Translations under genes and position numbers: made by a program
Notes under the pieces: generated by a model
The model's input: the letters and a program-made list of their open reading frames with translations, nothing else
Databases searched by the model: none
What the model was told of the DNA's origin: nothing
Assembly (NCBI GenBank): GCA_015499985.1
Contig: JAAAUF010000358.1
Coordinates: forward strand, 2,747 to 37,723
DNA length: 34,977 bases
Direction: 5' to 3'
DNA from: Haplosporangium gracile
Taxonomy: Eukaryota > Mortierellomycota > Mortierellomycetes > Mortierellales > Mortierellaceae
Shown: in pieces, positions 10,706-20,256 of the stretch
How positions within the stretch are numbered: the first letter of the stretch is position 1
How the letters are laid out: every line of letters starts with the position of its first letter

Positions 10706-13700
10706 GCTTCGTCACTATCTTTTCTGTTAGATAAGATTGGCGTTTGTAGAGATGCGTAGCCCCATCCCCGCAAGAGTTTTTCTTCCCTTTTGTAATTCTT
10801 TATATGTTTTAATACTATGTTTGTTGTCCTCTCATCCATATCCTCCTCCTCCTCCATCTAAACTACACTTTCTTAAAAAAGAACCCATTGGCATTTTATC
10901 TTCACCCTGTAGACTATCTTGCTTTACCATAAAAAAATATTATACACAAAACACCACCTTGCAATGTACTTTGAGCGTGTGAGTATGAGAAGAGAAGGCC
11001 AAGTCAATACTTGAAAAAAAAAAGGCATGGTGGATTGATTATTTTCGAGCTCGCTGGNNNNNNNNNNNNNNNNNNNNNNNNNNTTTTTTTTTTTTTTTTT
11101 TTTTTTTTTAAGCTTAAGTCACGTGCGAGCATGTTTACGTAGTTGCCTCGTTTGTCTACTGAAGAATGGGAATTCATTTGACGACGATGCAAAGCAAACA
11201 TCGCGAGTTGTTGTTACTTGGACGAACTATCAAAGAGCAACATCACAAGGACATCATAAGATGCCCATGGCTGGACATACTTTAGTAAGTAACTGGGAAT
11301 GAACTAAAACGACCCATATGGATAAAGCATCCATGCAGGGACGAGAAGCAAATACTCATTGCCCGTTCTCTCAACAAACGTCGTTTCTCAACTACCAGTG
11401 ATATTGTGTTCAAGAATAAAAGGAGAGTCAGAGCAGGCATAGCAAGGAGGAGTAGAAATAAAGAGAAAAAGATGAGAAGTTGGTGTATGTGTGTGTGTCT
11501 GTGTGCAAGAAACGGTTAAAGACGGTTAGAGTGAACACAGAGGGGGGTTCGTTTGTAAAACAAACAAAAACAAACTGGCCAAAACGACGAACGAGCCGCT
11601 TTATTCCAATTATCTGTTTGTTTCTCCACAAGCCAGCGCTGTACCTCTTGGAGAAAGATGGGGGAAAGCGCGCTGAAGACAGAAGGATGGATGGAGTGAG
11701 TAAAGGATGAGCTCTTTGTGAGATAGAGGGATTCAAACGGGGAGTGTCACTCTTAAAAGAGTACGCGAGCGAGCATATGCTCTAAAAGAGAGGGTAGAAG
11801 GAGGAAGAGGAATCTACTTTAACGAGGCAAGCAGATCTGGATTGTAAGTTGGCGTCCGAGGGGGGTAATAAGGCGGATTTTATAGACAGGGAGACGGCCT
11901 GACCCCTTTCTTTTCTCGTTCTACGATATCCCATCATCGCGTCGGCGTTTGTGTTTTCTATGATTTTGTCGTTGCCTTCATTATTTTACTTATATGTGTG
12001 TAGACTAAGGATGACCTAGAAGGAATGGGATATTGTGCAAATGGAGGGAAGAGAGAGTGTGGGTGGACAACCTCGTCCTCGTTACGGCGGACAGAGGAGG
12101 TTGAGAGGGAGTGGCCTGAGAGTAGAATATATTCGTGACGCCCATACAGAGAAGAAAAACAAAAAGCATATGCGAGTCCGTCATCCTCACAGCTCTCGTT
12201 GTTTCTCTTTTCTTCTCTCAGAAAAAAAGATGAGAGCACTTCACTTTTTTTTTTTTTTATTTGTTTTTGTTTTTGTTTTTTTGTTTTTTTTTAGCGCTGC
12301 TACTACTGCTGTTGCTGCGTCTGTTTCTTGCTCGATTGAACGGTTTGATACAAATGCTTACCTGGAATCTTGTAATGGGTCCCTGCGGACAAGAAGATAG
12401 AGAAGAAGAAGAAAGAAGTCAGGCCACTAATGCACCTTCTGGAGAGGGATGGACACTTTATGGTTGAGAAAACTTTGTTGAAGTTGTTGTTGTATTCCTG
12501 AGAGCCGATTCCTTCCAAAGGTAACCTTTTCTCTCTCTGTTTCTTTTTCGTATGGAAAGAAGCGCCGAGCGATTTAATGTGTAACAAAACAACATCAACC
12601 AATATGCGTATTTCGTAAACAAAGAGATCCTGAGTTTTGTGTCCAGGTGCCTTTGTTGATTATTGTAGACATAACCCATGGGCTTTTTTTTTGGATGGAG
12701 AGGAACCGTATTACTGATTTGTCATGAACAAGTCAGTGACGAGAAAAGAGAAAAGGTAGGTAGGTAATTTGAGACCGAATCTCCTTTTGGTGACTTGTTT
12801 TTTCATTCTGTTTTTCCTTTGAGCAAGGCAAGGTCAACCTGTCTCCTTTTCTCTGGCTCCTTGATATACCATCAGGCCTGTTCCATGCCTTTCCGTTGTA
12901 GGACATAGATATTGACCAAAGCACGGCGTGGGCCTGGGACGTGTGTAAAGGGGTTCTCGTCAGAAGGAGAGCGCAAGAAAAAAAAAAAAAAGCGGCAGAA
13001 ACCATTCATAAGCACTGATAACTCATTCTGTTTTTTTTTGATCGGATGCTTGTTGGTTGAGTCGGATGCTTTTCTTCCCCTGTTCTCTCCTCTCGATGAT
13101 ATTTATTTGAGAGCTTCCAAGTGACAGAAGAAGAGGAGCAAGAGAGAGGAGTGTGGTTGTGGAGCAAGCGCGTGCTGAATTAGCTGGGCTGAAAAAAAGG
13201 TCGAGTTGGAGGGATGGGGCAAGAGGTATCGGGAAATAACGAAGTGCAAATATGAATAATATTAATTATGAAGCGAGAGGGCGTTGCGTTCGTTTCGATG
13301 AAATGGCAAAACAAATAAACAATCAACAACGTTGCCTTGTTTCTCGGTCCGCATGGGGGAAAAGAAGGCAAGGAGGGAAATGGATATGAAGAAAGAGACG
13401 GGACTGGGACTGAGAGCAATGGCAACACGAAGGGAGACGGACAGAGTTTGGATTAAAATAACAAGCATCGCATCCTCGTAATCGACATCCAGAGCAGCAG
13501 CGAAGCAAGGCATGAACGAAGAAGAAGAGTAACATTGGTCTTTGAGGTACGAGAAAGTAGGATGCATCCAGGTCGGGACAAGTTTCGCCTGCCTATTCTT
13601 TCTGCTCACAATCGGGATTGTCACCTTCACGATGCCTCTTTGTAAGGACAAGGACAGCGTACGGGTGAGCAAGAGAGAGACAGAGAGAGTGCAACGACAA

Positions 13701-14015
13701 TCGCGCCCCTCCCTTTCCCTCATGGGAGTCCAATGCAGTCCGACACACAGGAGACATACAATGCATGATCTTTGCACCATTTACCTCAACCCGAACTCTC
13801 TTTTTCATGCTCTTTCTTATATTCTTCTATTTCTCCCTTCTCATTCACTTCCCCTCTTCTATCCCTTTCTTCTCTTTTCTCTTCTTCATCCATCTCACAC
13901 GATCCATTCCCCTTCCTTCCTTCTCTACCTCGTTCCGTCTCTCCCGCCCACTCCCTTGTTCATTTCAATCTCCTTTCACCCTCTCTACTCCCTCCACATT
14001 CACAACTCTCTCATC
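10706..14015. other. Long gene-poor region
   Basis: About 3.3 kb without any supported gene. It has the Kre9-like 3' end, an assembly gap, and long homopolymer and simple-sequence stretches on both strands. Candidate frames (for example 13262-13780 minus) show no domain, no convincing splice partners and biased composition. From about 13795 to 14010 the plus strand is almost entirely C/T and probably forms the promoter and leader of the next gene. A short-exon or non-coding-RNA gene could be missed here. Confidence 0.5.
11058..11083. other. Assembly gap (26 N) followed by a 26-nt T run
   Basis: Positions 11058-11083 are N and are followed directly by a pure T run at 11084-11109. The gap probably sits in or beside a homopolymer that short reads could not resolve, so true distance and content across it are unknown. 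Confidence 0.98.
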
Positions 14016-15340
14016 ATGCGTTCCTCAACAGCCCTTCTTGCCACCCTCCTCGTCGCCGTTGCCACCGTCGCGGCTCAGGATGCTTCTACCCAGCCCGAGA
14101 CCCCTCTCCCTTGCTACGAGCAGACTTGCTCTCCTTTGATCAGCGTCCTCTCGGAGTGTCAGATCACCATCGACGCTGCTACCGGCAACATCAACTTCCC
14201 CGTCACTGCCGACACCTCTGGCACCACTGACAAGTGCCTCTGCAAGCAGTCCATCGTCGACGCCTACGGTAAACTTTTTTTTCGAAACAACAACCATCAC
14301 AAGTTCTCATTCCCTACTTTTCCTTTTCCCTTTTTTTTTTTTTTTCCCTTTCCCTTGTACTCTTTTCTTCCCTTCCCTCTTTCCTTTCCTTCTCTCTCTC
14401 TCTCTCTCTTGAACACTTCCTTTCTTTCGTTATTGCCGCCTGTTTTCAGGCACGAACGCTTAAGAAAGAGAGACTAACAGGAGCAACGGATGTGCTTAAA
14501 TATCAGCCCATTTCTGACACCCGTCCAGTCAGGCACGAGCAAATGATCCTTCTCCGACACACGCTCGCCTGGTTCCAAATTAATCGCCACCCTCTCTCGC
14601 TCTCACAACCCTCAACAACCAACAACCTGCTTTCTACTTTACCACTCCGCATCCTCTCTTCACAAATGGACCCATGGATCAACACAAACAACTATCTGCT
14701 CTTCCTTCTCTTCCTCAATTTAGCCTTCACTATCGTGGAGAGTAACAACAGGCCGACGAGAACCTGTTTATCAGTCGTGTGAGGAACAAAGCGCAGTTCA
14801 GGAGGCACCAAGCTGTCGATTGTTCGACCCTCTCTGTTCAGTTTCTTTTCTCCAGAAAGAGCGGCCTCCAGATGGACAAAAAACATACCCCATACCCCAC
14901 CCACTCATTGCAGGATAGAATATCGTTTCTCATTATTCTCTCTCCTTGTCACTGTCTCCTTTACTTTTTCTTTTTTCTTTTTTCGCGCCATCTTTATTCA
15001 TCCTGGACCTCCTTTTTTGGTCATTGTCTAACGGGTCTAACAAATCCAAGCAATTAAGCAGCCTACGACATAAGACGAAGAAAGCAACCGCCGATATAAT
15101 TCTGACTCCTTCCCTCTTTTTACGCGATATGTAGACCCTTGCTACACTTGCGGTGCCCAGGCCTCCAAGATTCAAGCGCGCTTCTCAACCTCAAGCTTGG
15201 TCAACTCATGCAATGCCAACTTTGGTGCCAACACTGTCGCCATGCCCGGCAAGCCTTCGTCGGCCTCATCCGTCCGTACCGGCTCCCTTGCCGCCACCGC
15301 CGTCGCTGTTGCCTCGGTTGCCTTCATGGTCCTCGCCTAA
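14016..15340 (+). CDS. Small secreted cysteine-rich protein, CFEM-like, possible GPI anchor
   Basis: Two exons (14016-14268, 15135-15340) join in phase to 152 residues. Residues 1-20 form a signal peptide (MRSSTALLATLLVAVATVAA). The mature part holds eight cysteines in an order resembling CFEM: PCYEQTC, SEC, DKCLC, PCYTC, NSC. Spacing agrees with CFEM for C2-C3 (9 residues), CxC and C5-C6 (10 residues). It deviates at C1-C2 (4 rather than 3), in a long C3-C4 insert, at C6-C7 (2 rather than 3-4) and at C7-C8 (19). The tail (SLAATAVAVASVAFMVLA) is hydrophobic after small residues, as in a GPI signal. CFEM proteins are fungal-specific extracellular proteins with roles in haem or iron binding and host interaction; no such role is shown here. 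The family assignment is tentative. The 866-nt intron is unusually long. Confidence 0.8.
14269..15134 (+). other. Long (866-nt) intron of the CFEM-like gene
   Basis: Donor GGTAAAC and acceptor ATATGTAG give TAC-G/AC-CCT, joining the CxC and PCYTC halves of the cysteine pattern. The intron contains a (TC)n run near 14391-14409 and a T-rich tract before it. An additional internal exon cannot be excluded, but none is needed to complete the protein. Confidence 0.7.
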
Positions 15341-17560
15341 TTTATCTTACCTTTGGATATAAAAACACATCACTACGCCCCTACCTTTACCCTACCTTAT
15401 CTACCCTTTTATTAATGAGCATGGAGAAACAGAGACCTTCCTCTCTCCACAACCACCGCCGTGATGGATCACAACCATGGGTGACTTTTCGTCCTTGATT
15501 ATATATATTTTTTTTCGATATTTTTTGAGTGTGGTTGGGTTCTTCCTTTATGGCTTGATGCTGAAGCCAAACGAAGATAGTTTGCTGAGTCCCCGTGTAT
15601 AGATGGATTCCCTTTTTTTGTTTTGTAGTCAGCTGAAGAAGAGTAGCAAAGATAGAAACGATACATGGCGAGATGAAGAGACGAAATAGTAAAAAAAAAA
15701 GACGATGAGCTTGTACAAACAAACAAAATACAAAGCAAGGTTAAGACTAATCTGCATTTTTTGTTCTTTGAATGTTTTTCCCTGCTCGATGGTGGCGCAT
15801 TCATATTGCTAATGTGTGGAAAACGAGGAAGGACATGCATGTCAACACAGGAACGACTCAATAACAACATCCGCCTATGCCGTTACTTCGTCGCCTATTT
15901 GTCCATAGCAAGGTATGGTCGACCTGCGCAATCAATTATCCATCCCCTTGCCTGTCGACACTCTCACTCCTTTCAAAGTCCCCCTCCGTCTCCTCCTCCT
16001 CCTCCACGCAGAATTGAAGAACCGACAAGAAAAAGACCGAGAGGTGAGGCATGGCTCATCTTACTCTTCCTTTTAAAGTTGAGACATTTACCTTGCGCCT
16101 TTGGTCCTCCTTCGTCCTTCTGAGAGGGCCGCCGGATAGCTCTCTGGCCTGCGAGAGAGAGAGTTTTGTTTTCTTTTCTGCTCACCAAGGCATCTTTTTT
16201 CGATCAGTAAAAGGCAACCCACGCTCTCCACCCCTCGATCTTCGGACGAGCGAGCGTCCTTTACTTTCACCTCCTGTCAGTTTTGGCTCTGGGCTGCCTA
16301 TGAAAGGAATATGCGGGCCTCCTAACTCTCATTTGCCGCGTTGTGTGCGTAGTCATTGTTCTGCCGTAGAGAGGCGAAATGGCAGCGCCCGCCTATTCCT
16401 AGTCCTAGCAAACACTTATCAACTACGCCGTAGATTCGTTTATGTAGGCCTCACTCCTTTCGCCTTTTTTCCCATCATGTACTTCTACTCCTATCCTCCT
16501 TGTGTCAGGTTTGCAAGGCTAGCGTACTTCAATTATGCCATGCGTACCCCCTACGATGTATTGCAAAGGAGCCTTATCCTGGGTTTATTTCTTTTTTACT
16601 CTCATGTCCAAGGGGTTGGGACTGGGACCTCTATCGCTCTCCTGGTAATTGAACACATGTTTTGTTACCTTGAGTAAGGGTATCGATATTTGTCACTTTG
16701 GCGCCTCGAGGTACATGAGCAAGAGGGACATCTTTTATCGATTGTTATGCAATTGCTCAAGTGTCTGAACAAAACCCTTGCTGAGCACAAGTGATGTATC
16801 CGTTGAAGATTGTCCCTGCATTTTTTTTTTGTTAGTTTTGTTTGCATTGTTGGCCGTTGGGTGCGAAAAGACACGCTTTTGAACTGCTAGTGGGTGGTCA
16901 ACGGTGTCTATGAAGGACAGATAATTTCCTTTCTCTTTGATGATAATTGTGCCACCCTTTCTTCTCAACACAGACCCTTGAACACTTTTCTCCCTTTTTG
17001 CTATCCCATGCCTTATATCATAAGAACCTTGGCACCTACCCACCAACTGCCAAAAAAAGAGCCATCCTAAATGTTCGCATACTCAACCCAAGGTCTTAGA
17101 CGACGTACAATACTCATCTCGACCTTGCCCTTGTCATTTTTTTTTTGTAAGGATGTGAGCATGCCATTTTGCCTAAGGGCGGCCTATGAGAGATAAATAA
17201 TATTAGCAACACACGTTGGTGCTGGGTGTTTGTGCGAATATGTAGGCAGGCTCACACTCTTATTTCAGGGACACTGCTGTACATGCCTGGGAAATTGGCA
17301 ATCAAATAAACAACAATCGCCTTCGCTTATTATGACAGGGAATCATTAGTTTCCTTTCCTCGGTCATTATGCTTGTAACGGACATACGCTCGTGCTGGTA
17401 GAGAGAGAGAATGGGAGAAAAACAATGTGTGAGTACGCATCCTTGTGGTCAGTTTTGACTATATAACCACTCTGCTCGCCCAACTTCTTGTTTTCACTCA
17501 ACTCAACCTTCATCTACTCCCTCTTTCTTCACCCATATACACATCACACATAGTTCAAAG
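15341..17560. other. Intergenic region between the CFEM-like and carboxypeptidase genes
   Basis: About 2.2 kb with no supported gene. One ATG-initiated open frame at 16051-16677 (208 residues, plus strand) has no recognised domain, no signal peptide and an atypical composition; I treat it as probably non-coding. The segment 17490-17555 is a pyrimidine- and ACA-rich leader for the carboxypeptidase. Confidence 0.45.
17460..17466 (+). promoter_or_regulatory. TATA box of the carboxypeptidase gene
   Basis: TATATAA lies about 95 bp upstream of the carboxypeptidase ATG and just before a C/T-rich segment suitable for transcription start. It is the clearest TATA element in the window and fits a regulated secreted-hydrolase gene. 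Confidence 0.6.
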
Positions 17561-19375
17561 ATGAAGATTTCATTGTTCACTCTCTCGGCAGTAGTCGCGT
17601 TGACAATCGCCTTTACGCCCTCCCTTTCCTCAGCCACCCCAATTACACCTCTCCCCGTTCCCCCCATCGACCGACGCCCTCACAGCGGCGCCTCCGCGGC
17701 CTTCGCTTCTGCCCCTGCAAATATCGTTTCCTTCAAGAACCACCGCATCGTCCGCATCAATATCCAAACCCAATCCGACCTCAAGACCCTCACCGACAGC
17801 GAACGCCCTCTCGAACTGGACTACTTCACCCACACCAAAGGGATCGGCGGCGCCATCGACATCCGAGTCCCCGCCAAATCCTTCAAGTCCTTCCAGGCCT
17901 TGCACCTGAACTACACGACTATTGTTGAGGACCTCCAAGGGGTGATTGATGAGGAGGCTCAGAAAAATGAAGCGTATTTGCAGCAGGTTTGGGAGAAGTC
18001 CGTTCAGCAGATCCAGAACTCTTTTCGCCGTAACCGAGGAGGCAGAGGATGGGAGGAGGAGGAAAGTCAGATCTATGCGTCTCCATTGGCGGCGAGTGCA
18101 TGGTTCAAGGGATACCACTCGTACGCAGACCATGTGAAGTGGTTAAACGCTCAGGTAAAGGGGAGTAAAGGAAAGGCCAAGGCATTTAATGCAGGCAAGA
18201 GTTTTGAGGGCCGTTCTCAGGCGGGTATTCGATTGGGTACGGGGAAGAAGCATATTGTCTTTCATGGGACTCAGCACGCGCGTGAGTGGATCACTACAAT
18301 GACTGTCGAGTAAGTCTACCCTTTTGTTGCGTTTCTTTTTTTAGGCCTCCTATTGTCGCGAATCTATTTTTTTCCGTACGGCGTGGACAGAAAATGCTGA
18401 CCGCGACATATATCGCTTTCTTCACTTTGTCTTATTCTGTGGTGGTGGTGGTCGTCGTCGAATAGATACATGATCTCGCAGTTGTTGAATAGCAAGGACA
18501 AGAAGGTGGCGGGGTATTTGAAAAGGTACACCTTTCACATCATCCCAATAATGAACCCGGACGGGTTTGTTGTCTCCCAGACGGCCAACCGCATGCATCG
18601 CAAGAATACTCAGCCCAACCCTGGCAGCCGCTGCCTCGGCACTGACAGTACGTTCTTTCATCCCTTTTTCTCTCTCTCATCTTTCCACCTTCTTTTATGG
18701 CCCTTTTCTCTATCTTTATCATCATCTCTCTTCCCTCCCTCTTTTTCTTTTTCTCGTTCATTTCGTTCATTTCGTTCATTTCTCTCCGTTCTTCTCTACA
18801 TCAACTTGATCAACAAGTATTAACAACTTTCACATCTCATCCGTTTCTATATCTTCTCTCTTCAACCATCCAACATAATAGTCAACAGAAATTGGGACAG
18901 CCATTTCGGACAAGGAGGAAGCTCGACCGACCCCTGCGGAGACGACTATATGGGGCCTCGAGCATTCTCAACCCCGGAAGCAACCAATATTGCCCGCTAC
19001 CTCCGTTCCCTCCCCAACGTAGCCGCCTACCTCGATATCCACAGCTTCTCCCAGCTCTGGATGGTCCCCTTTGGTTACACCTCCACCCGTCCAGGAACTT
19101 ATGCATACATGGACGGCTTGGCTAAAAAGGCTGTTAATGCTCTTGCGAAGGTTCATGGTACGAGGTATAGACATGGAGATATTTTCCATACGATTTATCA
19201 GAGTTCGGGAACGAGTGTGGATTATGCGTATGAGGTTGCCAAGGCCGAGGTGGCGATGGCAGTTGAATTGAGAGATACGGGACGATATGGGTTTATGTTG
19301 CCTGCGGAGCAGATCTTGCCGACTGGTGAAGAAACTTGGGCTGGCCTTGCTGCCATCCTTGATAACATCAAGTAA
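17561..19375 (+). CDS. Secreted M14A zinc carboxypeptidase, carboxypeptidase A-like
   Basis: Extracellular peptidase that removes C-terminal amino acids. Exons 17561-18309, 18466-18647 and 18882-19375 give 474 residues. Residues 1-25 are a signal peptide; residues ~55-140 match the M14 activation propeptide. The catalytic domain has H239 and E242 (HAREW), N312/R313 (INRNW), zinc ligand H364 (DIHSFSQLW), Y416 (IYQSSG) and general base E439 (ELRDTGRYGF), corresponding to CPA H69, E72, N144/R145, H196, Y248 and E270. The position equivalent to CPA Ile255 is V423, which predicts preference for aromatic or aliphatic C-terminal residues rather than basic ones. A basic segment (RRNRGGRG) near residues 155-165 could be the activation site. 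All active-site residues are intact. Probable role: nutritional or extracellular proteolysis. Confidence 0.95.
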
Positions 19376-20256
19376 AAGTAAGAAGCGTGTCTAAGAGAGA
19401 ACGAGTCACTTTTTTTTAGGCGGAAGAACCAATTGGGGAACGACAAATAACAGTTGATGCGTTCAGAAATAAACACCGTCCTCCCCCCATGAGTAAAAAA
19501 TTATAAGAATTCATATATTTCTGATGCAAATGATCAAAAATGAAATTGCAGAGTGACGGTTGAGTATAAATAAAAGAAGCGAATTGCGGCCTAGGAATAG
19601 CTTCTTTGTACTCTGAGTGGCTCATTATTGTCGTGGATCCTTTCTTTTCTCGAGGATTCAACCTACTAGCTTCTCTAGAGAAGGTCCGTCTTGAAAAAGA
19701 CGAGATCATTTCAGCTAGCTGGAGCTTCACCCACAAAATGGGTGCCTGTTCCTTACCAAGTTGTGCACATTTCCTTCTTTTCGCTATTTCCATCTTATTC
19801 TTAATTCATCTAATTGTTCATAAATAGGCTTTTACAGGCACAAGCGCAGTGAAAAATAACAAAAGTATGAAAAATGTAATTGTTTGTCCAGTCATCAGTG
19901 GATGGTTATACCCAGCCAATCGGGGGACCCTATCACCAGGAGTATTTGATCGATTGATGAAAAAGCACTAAGGAAGGAAGGAAGAAAGGGAGGAAGATGA
20001 GGACCCCACTGTGGGTGTCGTGCCTTTTTTCTTAGCAGCAAATCATACCGCTCCGTCTTGTTTCACCTATTTTATTGTCTTTTTTTTTTTTTTACATTTC
20101 CAAGGCACCTCCCCCACCCTTCCCCCTCTTATTTCTGTGCCTTTATTTTTTTTTTGTCCAACATCACCTTCTTCCTCTTCACTTGCATCCCTGACTTCCC
20201 CTTTTCCCTGCTTCTCATCGCCTTCTTCTCTCTTCCCATCGACACACACACCAGTA
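19376..20256. other. Intergenic region before the F-box/LRR gene
   Basis: About 880 bp with no supported gene. The right part (about 20060-20250) is a C/T-rich leader containing long T runs. The reading frame of the downstream gene is open back to a GTG at 20011, but no ATG occurs in that extension before 20257. Confidence 0.5.

Noticed and set aside
13262..13780. 172-codon minus-strand frame
   Set aside because: Ser/Leu-rich translation of repetitive purine-rich DNA; no domain and no convincing splice partner.
20011..20256. 82-residue N-terminal extension of the F-box/LRR frame
   Set aside because: The extension begins at GTG, contains no ATG and is C/T-rich leader-like; the ATG at 20257 gives the F-box-like start.
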